Shown one piece after another: positions 56,962 through 64,000 of a stretch of 64,000 bases of DNA. Position numbers and translations under genes: made by a program. The first letter of the stretch is position 1. Each line of letters starts with the position of its first letter. The DNA lies in assembly GCF_001692325.1 (NCBI RefSeq), contig NZ_LXKN01000018.1, forward strand, positions 124,001 to 188,000, given 5' to 3'. Below the pieces are notes generated by a model that saw only the letters and a program-made list of their open reading frames with translations, made no database searches and was not told the origin of the DNA. This DNA comes from Rhizobium sp. AC27/96 (GTDB taxonomy: Bacteria; Pseudomonadota; Alphaproteobacteria; Rhizobiales; Rhizobiaceae).

Positions 56962-57290
56962 TTACCCGCTACGCACTATTCGAAGGCAAGGTCAGGGATG
57001 GGGAAGCCGAGGCCTTTCGCACCGCTGTCATGGAGACGATCCTGCCGAAATGGAAGCAGTTTCCAGGCGCGCTCGATGTGCGTGTGACATTTGGCGAAGC
57101 GCGCGATGAAGGCGCCCCGGAATTTCCGATGATCCTGGCCGTCAATTATCCGGATATGGCAGCGGTTGAGACGGCTCTCGCCAGTCCCGTGCGTACCGAG
57201 GCCCGGGCGGCGACGGAAGCCGTACTCTCGCGCTTTTTCGAGGGGCGGATCCATCATCATGTCACTCTCGCTCATGAGTTCGAGCTCTGA
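56958..57290 (+). CDS. small dimeric alpha-beta barrel (Dabb/EthD-like) protein
   Basis: 110 residues, in the usual size range of stress-responsive and antibiotic-monooxygenase-like ferredoxin folds. ITRYALFEGKVRDGEAEAF, WKQFPGALDV and the closing RFFEGRIHHHVTLAHEFEL fit a beta-alpha-beta barrel. HHH is near the C-terminus and might bind metal. It overlaps the preceding gene by 4 bases (ATGA). Function unknown; its place in the operon points to an accessory step on a sugar acid. Confidence 0.75.
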   Translation: MITRYALFEGKVRDGEAEAFRTAVMETILPKWKQFPGALDVRVTFGEARDEGAPEFPMILAVNYPDMAAVETALASPVRTEARAATEAVLSRFFEGRIHHHVTLAHEFEL

Positions 57291-57316
57291 GCGGTCTTCC
57301 TCCCATTTCTTCTCGA

Positions 57317-57338
57317 CACGGAGCCGTGAGGCTCCGTG
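57317..57338 (+). terminator. GNRA-capped hairpin at the end of the idnO operon
   Basis: CACGGAGCC-GTGA-GGCTCCGTG: perfect 9-base stem with a GTGA tetraloop, 26 bases after the last gene. No T tract, so it could terminate weakly or protect the mRNA end. Confidence 0.6.
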
Positions 57339-57400
57339 CTCGTATAGAGAGATGCATGGAGGGCAGCTCTTGCCATTCAGGGATGAGGCATACTACTCTT

Positions 57401-57416
57401 ATGGTAACGATAACAT
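57401..57416 (+). promoter_or_regulatory. GntR/IdnR-like operator 3 (autoregulatory)
   Basis: ATGGTAACGATAACAT differs from the other sites at two positions. It ends 9 bases before the LacI-family start codon, overlapping the region where its ribosome-binding site must be, as expected of negative autoregulation. Confidence 0.75.
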
Positions 57417-57425
57417 AGGCCATTG

Positions 57426-58442
57426 ATGAGTAACGATCGCAAAACACCCACCATGGCAGACATAGCCCGCGTCCTGGGCGTTTCGCCGATGACCGTGTCG
57501 CGAGCCTTCAAGGCCGACAGCCTTGTGAGCCCGGAGACCCGAGAAGCCATTTTGAAGGCGGCAGAAGAGCTGGGTTATGTCTTCGACAGCACGGCTGCCA
57601 ATCTGCGCTCGCAAAAATCCGGCTTTGTCGCTGTCACCATTCCCTCCATCAACAACGCCAATTTTGCCGATACGGTCGGCGGTCTCTCCGATACGCTCGC
57701 CAAGCGGGATATGCAGATCCTGCTCGGCTACACGAACTACGATATCGATGAGGAAGAGCGGCTGATCGAGCAGCTTTTGCGCCGCAAGCCGCAGGCGATC
57801 GTCGTAACCGGCGGAACCCATACGGATCGCGCGCGCCGGCTTTTGCAGACGGTGGCGATCCCGGTCATCGAGACCTGGGACATCCCGGTCGATCCCATCG
57901 GCCATTATGTCGGATTTTCCAATAGAGCCGTCATGCGCGACATGGTGGATCACTTCGTCTCCCTCGGCTGCCGCCGCATTGCCTTTATCGGTGGCGATGT
58001 CGCAAGGGATTCACGCGGCAGCGAACGCCGGCTTGGTTTTGTCGCGGCGATGCAGGCGCACGGCCTGGATGCGACCAGGTTGATCGCCGCCGGCTCACCG
58101 CCGATTTCGATGCGCGAAGGCGCCAATGCCATGGCGAAGCTGATCGATCTCTATCCGGATACTGAGGCCGTCGTTTGCGTCTCGGATCTTGCCGCCTATG
58201 GCGCGCTCACCGAATGCCGCCGGCTCGGCGTTCCCGTGCCGGAGCGGTTTTTCATCGGCGGCTTCGGTAATTATGAGATCGGCGAGGTCTGTGTGCCGAC
58301 GCTGACGACGATCAATGTTTTTGCCCGGGAAATAGGCGTGCGCACTGCACAATTGATCATCGATATATTGGACGATATCCAGCCGGCCGGCGATGTCGGC
58401 ATTTCGCCGCAGCTGATCGTGCGTGAAAGCAGTCGGCGATAG
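57426..58442 (+). CDS. LacI-family repressor of the L-idonate/gluconate regulon
   Basis: A 338-residue repressor. The LacI helix-turn-helix (TMADIARVLGVSPMTVSRAFK) and hinge (LGYVFDSTAANLRS) are at residues 8-60, then a periplasmic-binding-protein-like domain with GGTHTDRARRLLQ and SDLAAYGALTECRRLGVPVPE. It resembles GntR/IdnR of E. coli, and a matching operator lies immediately upstream and before three other transcription units. ATG 57426 follows a TTG that is less likely. Likely inducers are gluconate, 5-ketogluconate or their 6-phosphates. Confidence 0.9.
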   Translation: MSNDRKTPTMADIARVLGVSPMTVSRAFKADSLVSPETREAILKAAEELGYVFDSTAANLRSQKSGFVAVTIPSINNANFADTVGGLSDTLAKRDMQILLGYTNYDIDEEERLIEQLLRRKPQAIVVTGGTHTDRARRLLQTVAIPVIETWDIPVDPIGHYVGFSNRAVMRDMVDHFVSLGCRRIAFIGGDVARDSRGSERRLGFVAAMQAHGLDATRLIAAGSPPISMREGANAMAKLIDLYPDTEAVVCVSDLAAYGALTECRRLGVPVPERFFIGGFGNYEIGEVCVPTLTTINVFAREIGVRTAQLIIDILDDIQPAGDVGISPQLIVRESSRR

Positions 58443-58460
58443 CGATTGACTCTCCTTGGT

Positions 58461-58491
58461 AAAATGGCGCGATCCGAGACCGCGCCATTTT
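58461..58491. terminator. bidirectional terminator between the repressor and the binding-protein gene
   Basis: AAAATGGCGCG (58461-58471) pairs perfectly with CGCGCCATTTT (58481-58491), followed by CTTTT on the plus strand; the A-run gives a T tract on the minus strand too. Confidence 0.88.
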
Positions 58492-58506
58492 CTTTTCAAA
58501 CTCGGA

Positions 58507-59601
58507 TCACTTGGCCCAGAGCTTTTTGTACTCGTTCCTGTAACCATTGTCCGGATCGAAGCTGTTCTTCGGGCCGCCGTCGGACTGGATGTTGTCCGAT
58601 GTCACCACATGCAGCGGCGAGAGGTATCCAGACCACTTTTCGCCGGAGAAGGCGCGATTGAGCTCATCGACGAGCTGCCAGCCCTGGAGATTGAGGGGCT
58701 CGGCAACGGTTACCTTCTGATACTGACCGGCGCGGATGCGTTCATAAGCCGATTGCGAGCCGTCGCCGGCGGCAACGTTGATCGGCGCGTCCGTGCCGCC
58801 CTTGCCGGCAGAGGCGAGGGAGGGACCCATGAAGTCGAAATAGAGGTCGTTGATGGCGAGCGAATGCGTCCAGTTGTCACCGTACTTCTGCAGAAGGGAT
58901 GTCGTCAGCTGCGGCATGCGCTGCGAAGTCTCCGCAATCGGGGTGTCGACATATTCGAGCACCTTGCCGCCCAGCCGCTCGATCTCCTGCTTCATCCTGT
59001 CTGCCTTGGCGATGGCGATCGCGTAGGTGGAATCGGTGAAGATGATGACGCCAGGCTTGCCCTTCGCATCGACAAAGGCCCAATCGGCCGCAGCCTTGGA
59101 GACCTCCATGGCATCCGTGCTGACATTGGCAAAAAGGCCGTTCTTGTCGTCTGGGCCGATGGTGGGGCCGGCATGCCAGGCAACGAGCGGGATCTTGGCA
59201 GCTTTTGCCTCTTCCAGCGCCGGCGCTTGCTCCACTGCATCGAAGCCATCGATGATGATGCCGTCCGGCTTCAGCGCCATGGCCTGACCGAAGGCGGCCG
59301 TGCGTCCGCCGATGGAGCCCGCGCCATCGAGCACCTTCACCTGCCAGCCGATCGTCTTTGCCGCTTCCTCGACGCCGTTGCTGACGCCGAGAATGCCGCC
59401 ATTCTTGAGGTCGCCGGCGAGAACGACGATTGTCTTGCCCGTCTGCGCTTTCGGTCCGGTCGTCGGACCGTCCCATTTGGTGACCGGCGTCGCATATTTA
59501 TCGACGACGGCTTTCGCATCCGTCATCGGATCGGCATAGGCCTGGCTTGCGCACAATACGAGCACCGCCGTTGTAGTCTGCAGGAATTGTCTGCGTTTCA
59601 T
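58507..59601 (-). CDS. sugar (acid) ABC transporter substrate-binding protein
   Basis: A 364-residue ribose-type periplasmic binding protein. The signal MKRRQFLQTTTAVLVLCASQAYA carries twin arginines followed by x-F-L, so Tat export is possible. VLAGDLKNGG, IIDGFDAVEQA, TDSTYAIAIAKAD and the sugar-lining VAAGDGSQSAYERI are visible. Last gene of an ATPase-permease-binding protein operon preceded by the 62259 operator, so it most likely binds idonate, gluconate or a ketogluconate. Confidence 0.87.
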   Translation of the reverse strand: MKRRQFLQTTTAVLVLCASQAYADPMTDAKAVVDKYATPVTKWDGPTTGPKAQTGKTIVVLAGDLKNGGILGVSNGVEEAAKTIGWQVKVLDGAGSIGGRTAAFGQAMALKPDGIIIDGFDAVEQAPALEEAKAAKIPLVAWHAGPTIGPDDKNGLFANVSTDAMEVSKAAADWAFVDAKGKPGVIIFTDSTYAIAIAKADRMKQEIERLGGKVLEYVDTPIAETSQRMPQLTTSLLQKYGDNWTHSLAINDLYFDFMGPSLASAGKGGTDAPINVAAGDGSQSAYERIRAGQYQKVTVAEPLNLQGWQLVDELNRAFSGEKWSGYLSPLHVVTSDNIQSDGGPKNSFDPDNGYRNEYKKLWAK

Positions 59602-59640
59602 GTCTTTTCCTCCCTTTGGATATTCAAACTGAGATGATTT

Positions 59641-60711
59641 TCACTTTTCCGTCGGCTTGGTTGACAATTGCGGCGCCTGCACCGGAGCCATGCGCCCTGC
59701 GTGACTGCGACGTCGTTGCGCATAGCCGGCAATGCCGATGGCAACGAGCAAGGTGACGCCGTTGAACAGCGGCTCGACATAGAAGGAGCCGCCGAATTGC
59801 TGGATGCCGGCAATGCCGACCGCCAGGATGATGACGCCGATCATCGTGCCCCATACGTTGACGCGGCCGGGCTTGATGGTGGTGGAGCCGAGGAACGCGC
59901 CGACCAGCGCCGGCAGAAGATATTCAAGCCCGACGCTCGCCTGACCGATGCGAAGCTTGGAGGCGAGCAGGACGCCGGCGATGGCGGCAAGCGTGCCTGA
60001 GGTGACGAAGGCGCCGATGACGAAGCGACGGACGGGGATGCCGTTCAAGGCAGCGGCCTTCGGGTTGGCGCCGATGGCATAGATGTAACGGCCGATCGGC
60101 AGATATTCGAGGACGATCCACATCACGAAGGCAAGCGCCAGAACGTAAATGCCGGTGATCGGCAGGCCGAAGACCATGGTGCCGTTCAGCGCATAGAAAC
60201 CCTGCGGCAGCATGCCGACCACCTGCCGGCCGCCCGTATGCCAGAGCGCGATGGCATAGAGAACGGTGCCGGTGCCGAGCGTGGCGATGAAGCTGTCGAT
60301 CTTGGCGATCTCAACCAGAAGGCCGTTCAGAAATCCGGTGAAGGCACCGAGCAGGATGACCACCAGCACGGCGATGGGCCAGGGCAGACCGAACATCGTC
60401 TGCAGGCTGATCGCCAGCACATGCCAGAGCACGATGCCATAGCCGATGGTCAGGTCGATGCGACCCGCCGCCATCGGGATCATCGCTGCGAGCGACAGGA
60501 TGGCGATGATCGTCTTGTCGGAAACGATCGAGCGCAGATTGAGCATCGTCGGGAAGGTCTGCGGCAGCATGATGGAAAACAACAGGATCAGCAGAGCCGT
60601 CAGGATGACGAGGCCGTAGACCGGCAGGAGGCGCTGGATTTTCTGTCCGAAGCTCATGGCAGACAGTTCGGAGCGAGTGGGCTCAAGCGCATTGGATTCG
60701 ATCGATTGCAT
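59641..60711 (-). CDS. sugar ABC transporter permease
   Basis: A 356-residue RbsC-type permease with about ten membrane segments. AAGRIDLTIGYGIVLW replaces the usual GGIDLSVG, and AFLGSTTIKPGRVNVWG is the coupling region. AGAGGAAAACC precedes ATG 60711. It lies 17 bases after the ATPase gene stop and 39 bases before the binding protein. Confidence 0.88.
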   Translation of the reverse strand: MQSIESNALEPTRSELSAMSFGQKIQRLLPVYGLVILTALLILLFSIMLPQTFPTMLNLRSIVSDKTIIAILSLAAMIPMAAGRIDLTIGYGIVLWHVLAISLQTMFGLPWPIAVLVVILLGAFTGFLNGLLVEIAKIDSFIATLGTGTVLYAIALWHTGGRQVVGMLPQGFYALNGTMVFGLPITGIYVLALAFVMWIVLEYLPIGRYIYAIGANPKAAALNGIPVRRFVIGAFVTSGTLAAIAGVLLASKLRIGQASVGLEYLLPALVGAFLGSTTIKPGRVNVWGTMIGVIILAVGIAGIQQFGGSFYVEPLFNGVTLLVAIGIAGYAQRRRSHAGRMAPVQAPQLSTKPTEK

Positions 60712-60727
60712 GGTTTTCCTCTCCGGT

Positions 60728-62224
60728 TCAGGCCGCTTCGGATGCAGATGCGGCGGCGATGACCGCCGGTGTTGTGAGATCCGTACCACTCAATTCGCGC
60801 ACGATCCGGCCGCGCGAGAACACAAGGGCACGATGGCAGATATGGGCGATTTCCTCGAAATCGGTTGATACAACGAGGACGGCCAGACCGCCTTCGACTG
60901 CCTCGGCAATCAGCCGATAGATATCGGCCTTGGCGCCAACATCGACGCCGGCGGTCGGGTCCTCGGCGATCAGCAGCTTCCTGCCGGTTGCCAGCCATCG
61001 TCCGACAACGACTTTCTGCTGGTTGCCGCCTGACAGGGCTTCGATGGCAAGGCTCTGGTCGTTGGGTCTCAGGCCGACCTGACTGCCGAGCGAATGGGCT
61101 TGCTCGGCTTCGCGGCGTGGCGACAGGAACGAGAACAGACTGCGGCCGGAAGCCCCCGGGTTCAGAAAGGTATTTTCACGCAGGCTGAGCGACATGGCGA
61201 CCGATTCCTCGGTGCGGTCCCGAGCAATCAGACCGATGCCGGACGCCATGGCGGCGACCGGGCTCGAAAGATCGGGCTCGGCATCGTTGAGGCGTACTGT
61301 GCCGTTCGATGGCTCGCAGCCGAACAGGGCGCGCCCGATCAACTCCTGACCGGCGCCGCGCAGACCGACAAGGCCGAGTAGCTCACCCTGCCTGATATCG
61401 AAGGACACTGGTCCGGCGCCACGGCAGGACAGATCCTTGACGGAGACAATGGCGGGGCCGATCGCCCGCTCCGCCTTGACGAACAGCTGATCGGCCTTGC
61501 GTCCGACGATCATGCGGATCAGCTCATCGGGCGTGGTTTCGGAAACCGGCTTTTGTCCCACCAGTTGTCCGTCGCGCAGCACGGCCACACGATCGGCGAT
61601 GCGAAAGATCTCATCGAGCCGGTGAGAAACATAGATCATTGCCACGCCGCGCTCCTTGAGCGGGCGGATGGCTGCGAACAGCTTCTCGACCTCATCGGCC
61701 GGCAGGCTGGCAGTGGGCTCGTCCAGAACCAGTACGTCCGCCTCGACGGCGAGCGCGCGGGCGATCGCCACGAGCGATTTTTCCGTTCGGGTCAATTCCT
61801 GAACGCGGGTCGAGGGGTCGAAATCGCAACCGACGAGCTTCAGCGCCTCGGCAGTTCGGCGCTCGGTAGCCCGCCAGTCGATCAACCGGGCACGCAGGGA
61901 GTAACCCTGGGCAAGACCGACGTTTTCGCCCACCGTCATCCATTCGATCAGGCCGAGGTCCTGATGAATGAAGGCGACCGGCTGGCGTTGATTGGGTTGC
62001 GGCGGGCGGTGCTGATAGGGCTTGCCGCGAAACAGGATCTCGCCCCCATCCGGCTTGTAGATGCCCGCCAATGTCTTGATCAAAGTCGATTTTCCGGCGC
62101 CGTTTTCGCCGAGAAGCGCGAGAATTTCTCCCTGCTTCAAATCAAGCGAAACATTCGCCAATGCGCGCGTGCCACCAAACTCCTTGGTGATGTCGCAAAA
62201 TTCGAGCAGCTTCCTGTCGTCCAT
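60728..62224 (-). CDS. sugar ABC transporter ATP-binding protein (two fused domains)
   Basis: A 498-residue RbsA-type ATPase. Domain 1 has Walker A GENGAGKST (residues 39-47), signature LTRTEKSLVAIARAL in degenerate form and Walker B VLVLDEPTASLP. Domain 2 has GLRGAGQELIG in place of Walker A, signature LSGGNQQKVVVGRWL and LLIAEDPTAGVD, where the usual Asp-Glu is inverted to Glu-Asp. So the first signature and the second Walker sites are both altered. First gene of the importer operon, 35 bases from the 62259 operator. Confidence 0.9.
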   Translation of the reverse strand: MDDRKLLEFCDITKEFGGTRALANVSLDLKQGEILALLGENGAGKSTLIKTLAGIYKPDGGEILFRGKPYQHRPPQPNQRQPVAFIHQDLGLIEWMTVGENVGLAQGYSLRARLIDWRATERRTAEALKLVGCDFDPSTRVQELTRTEKSLVAIARALAVEADVLVLDEPTASLPADEVEKLFAAIRPLKERGVAMIYVSHRLDEIFRIADRVAVLRDGQLVGQKPVSETTPDELIRMIVGRKADQLFVKAERAIGPAIVSVKDLSCRGAGPVSFDIRQGELLGLVGLRGAGQELIGRALFGCEPSNGTVRLNDAEPDLSSPVAAMASGIGLIARDRTEESVAMSLSLRENTFLNPGASGRSLFSFLSPRREAEQAHSLGSQVGLRPNDQSLAIEALSGGNQQKVVVGRWLATGRKLLIAEDPTAGVDVGAKADIYRLIAEAVEGGLAVLVVSTDFEEIAHICHRALVFSRGRIVRELSGTDLTTPAVIAAASASEAA

Positions 62225-62258
62225 TTGGCTCCTCCCAAAGCTTCGATGGAAAGAGGCT

Positions 62259-62274
62259 ATGTTATCGATAACAT
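62259..62274. promoter_or_regulatory. GntR/IdnR-like operator 4
   Basis: ATGTTATCGATAACAT, identical to the 54747 site, 35 bases upstream of the importer ATPase start on the minus strand. It ties the transporter to the idonate/gluconate genes. Confidence 0.87.
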
Positions 62275-62495
62275 CTCGTCAAGTGCTGCGATGATGACAT
62301 CATCCAGATGCTGGATTTTCGTTTTTGGCGAGGAATTTTTTATGCAAAGACAACCATGGATTTCTTTATAGTTGAAATAAATTTCGAACTTGATTGAATC
62401 TTTTACAGCAGATTTTGGTATTGAGCAGGATTAATTCATAATATCAATGGAAGTGTACTGCCGCACTTCTGGAGTGTATTAATTTCATCTCGTGC

Positions 62496-62549
62496 ATTTC
62501 CGCCATAAATCCGCTAAAGTGGGCGCATATCCGTATTTTAGGCGGAAAT
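62496..62549. promoter_or_regulatory. inverted-repeat operator candidate of the AraC gene
   Basis: Perfect 9-base arms ATTTCCGCC and GGCGGAAAT, extended to 12 of 14 matches, 45 bases apart centre to centre, with ATCCGC and ATCCGT units between. It lies 65-120 bases before the AraC start and would suit a dimeric AraC regulator acting on its own promoter. Confidence 0.5.
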
Positions 62550-62613
62550 ATTATTTTATCATAACTTAAGAAATGCCTCAGAAAGCAAGCCGGGCTCCAC
62601 AAGGGGATAGTAT

Positions 62614-63597
62614 TTGAGGTACGTTACTCAGTCGGTCTTTGAGATAGAGGGTGCGGAAGCCGAAGAAATGACGGCGCACTACGAAAGGACCCTGTTTCCG
62701 GCGGTAGTGGAACCCCTGCATCCGCGTACGTTCGTGTCAGTGGAAGACCGCCATTACGCGCTGGGCGACTTCAGCGTCTGGAATGGGAAATGCCGTTCGG
62801 GGATGAGCGTTACATTGTCCGGCGGCCCTGATGCCTACGTGCTTTACCTTCCATCCTCGGGAAAGATGGCTGTTGATATCGGCGGCAAGCGGCTTGAGTC
62901 CGAGCCGGGCAGGGGCCTGATGGGGAACATGTCGTCTTTCGAGAGGCTCATATTGCATGAGCAACGCAGCCATATCGGCATCGCATTCGAGAAATCCATG
63001 GTGACCCGGCAATTGAGCGAATTGTTAGACGCCCCCGTGGTCGACGGTCTGGAGTTTACGGGCACAATCGATCTGTCGGTTGCAGAGGGCCTCCAGATTG
63101 CGAGCCTGGGCCGGCTCATCTGGGAGAGCCTGACGGCAGAGGATGCCGAGCGATCCTCCTCGCTTTTCAGCGAGCGGCTCTTGCAGGCGATGATGATCGC
63201 GCTGCTTGAGGTGGTCCCCAACAATTATTCAATGCGATTGCTCAGGCCCGCGTCACCGGCAGTCCCGAAGACGCTCAAGCGGGCGGTCGATTATATGCAC
63301 GCCAATCCGGGATCGAACATGGGGATCGCGGATATCGCGCGGGAAGCTGGCGTGAGCGTGCGGACGCTGCAGGCGGTATTTCAGCAATTCAAGGAAACGA
63401 CGCCCCTGAACTATCTGCGCACGATCCGTCTGAAGGGCGTGCGGAACAGCCTGACCGATCCCGGATGTTCGAAATCGGTCGCCGAAGTCGCGCGCGATTG
63501 GGGGTTCTCCCATATGGGGCGTTTTGCGGCCCTCTATCACCTGTCCTTCGGCGAGATGCCTTCCGATACGGCAAGGCTCCGCCGGGGACAGAGATAG
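62614..63597 (+). CDS. AraC-family transcriptional regulator
   Basis: A 327-residue regulator. An N-terminal AraC-binding-type cupin region (about residues 30-170) is followed by two C-terminal helix-turn-helix motifs: IADIAREAGVSVRTLQAVFQQF and VAEVARDWGFSHMGRFAALYHLSFGEMPSD. It starts with TTG, with AAGGGGA 6 bases upstream. It is divergent from the sugar-acid importer but has a different promoter element, so a link to that regulon is uncertain. Confidence 0.88.
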   Translation: MRYVTQSVFEIEGAEAEEMTAHYERTLFPAVVEPLHPRTFVSVEDRHYALGDFSVWNGKCRSGMSVTLSGGPDAYVLYLPSSGKMAVDIGGKRLESEPGRGLMGNMSSFERLILHEQRSHIGIAFEKSMVTRQLSELLDAPVVDGLEFTGTIDLSVAEGLQIASLGRLIWESLTAEDAERSSSLFSERLLQAMMIALLEVVPNNYSMRLLRPASPAVPKTLKRAVDYMHANPGSNMGIADIAREAGVSVRTLQAVFQQFKETTPLNYLRTIRLKGVRNSLTDPGCSKSVAEVARDWGFSHMGRFAALYHLSFGEMPSDTARLRRGQR

Positions 63598-63641
63598 GCT
63601 CGGTTTACCCTTGCGGTTCGACCGGGCGCGGCGGAGTACGG

Positions 63642-64000
63642 TTATTCGCCGGCCGAGTTGGCGATGCGGCAAAGATTCTTGCTGACGCCCGGGGCGACTT
63701 GTCCTGGCTGCACCATGAAAAGAGCATCGACGCGGCTGCCCTTGCCATTCTTGCGGACAACGACACGCAGGGTTTGTGGCCGGCCGGAGCCGCTGGTTTC
63801 CTGCTGGGCAGTCAGTGTGCCGAGCTTCTTCTCCGCGTTCACATCGACAAAACCTTCGGCCAGAACGGCGCGGGAAACCTTGTCGAAGGCGGCATTGGGA
63901 TTGACTGACGGGAAAACCATCCAGGTTTTGTAGGTAATGGCCGTGACTAACGGAACGCCGCTGCTCTCATAGTGATCCGCGCAGGCATCTGCCAGCGCCG
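63642..64000 (-). CDS. conserved hypothetical protein, C-terminal part (5' end outside window)
   Basis: The frame is open to the window edge, leaving about 118 C-terminal residues. VPLVTAITYKTWMVFPSVNPNAAFDKV is followed by KKLGTLTAQQET, a charged beta-rich stretch (TLRVVVRKNGKGSRVDALFMVQPG) and one Cys near the end. I do not recognise the family; the pattern of a repeated beta-alpha envelope domain is possible. It is convergent with the AraC gene, 44 bases apart. Confidence 0.65.
   Translation of the reverse strand, partial: ALADACADHYESSGVPLVTAITYKTWMVFPSVNPNAAFDKVSRAVLAEGFVDVNAEKKLGTLTAQQETSGSGRPQTLRVVVRKNGKGSRVDALFMVQPGQVAPGVSKNLCRIANSAGE

Larger units (their letters stand above)
62225..62613. 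other. divergent intergenic region, importer / AraC regulator
   Basis: 389 bases. Contains the 62259 operator near the importer and an inverted repeat ATTTCCGCC (62496-62504) / GGCGGAAAT (62541-62549) near the AraC gene, with further TCCGC/TCCGT copies between the arms. The rest is AT-rich. No ORF with a ribosome-binding site. Confidence 0.6.

Noticed and set aside
58456..59637. 393-codon open frame on the plus strand across the binding-protein gene
   Set aside because: Shadow; the minus-strand gene has a signal peptide and family motifs, and the open frame runs through the terminator at 58461.

Overview
The window looks like a chromosomal or chromid segment of a fast-growing Rhizobium-group alphaproteobacterium. 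The evidence is a high-GC coding style, a Rhizobium leguminosarum-type erythritol locus with its own ABC transporter, a NolR-like ArsR regulator, typical rhizobial families (DUF1402, BTLCP cysteine proteinase, DUF2291) and a Rhizobiales-type intergenic repeat at about 27921-27986. I see no rRNA, tRNA, CRISPR array, phage gene or insertion sequence. The sequence reads as ordinary, well-kept accessory metabolism.

Layout. 1-3293: 3' end of a LysA-like PLP decarboxylase, a cytochrome P450 and a lipid A-type acyltransferase. 3521-7069: complete dTDP-L-rhamnose operon rfbBDAC. 7142-9464 (minus): an LgoD-like zinc dehydrogenase and a UxaB-like tagaturonate reductase, a likely L-galactonate to D-altronate module. 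9882-10946: class II aldolase. 10957-15186 (minus): GlpD-like dehydrogenase, LyxK-like FGGY kinase and a DeoR regulator. 15363-19684 (minus): erythritol ABC transporter (eryG, eryF, eryE) plus a DUF2291 protein. 20574-27852: eryA, eryB, eryC, eryD, a second DeoR regulator, eryH and eryI. Together these take erythritol to D-erythrose 4-phosphate.

27995-50645 is mixed: GDPD phosphodiesterase, ROK regulator, a sialyltransferase (GT29)-like protein, DUF1402, a small secreted protein, a BTLCP proteinase, a GH3 beta-glucosidase with a PA14 insert, a chemoreceptor, an MHYT-GGDEF-EAL protein, a lone TadG-like vWA protein, XRE and LysR regulators and an aldo/keto reductase. It also holds queCDE behind a preQ1-I riboswitch, a two-component pair, a DUF3313 lipoprotein and a NolR-like repressor.

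51272-62224 is a coherent sugar-acid regulon. It contains an SMP-30 lactonase, a GlcG-like protein, L-idonate 5-dehydrogenase, a 2-ketoacid reductase, 5-keto-gluconate reductase, gluconokinase, a beta-hydroxyacid dehydrogenase, a small alpha-beta barrel protein, a LacI-family repressor and a sugar ABC transporter. Four near-identical palindromes (ATGTTATCGATAACAT type) stand in front of its transcription units. They have the half-sites of the enterobacterial GntR/IdnR operator, so this looks like an L-idonate/ketogluconate/gluconate regulon rebuilt around an ABC importer. An AraC regulator (62614-63597) and a truncated conserved gene close the window.
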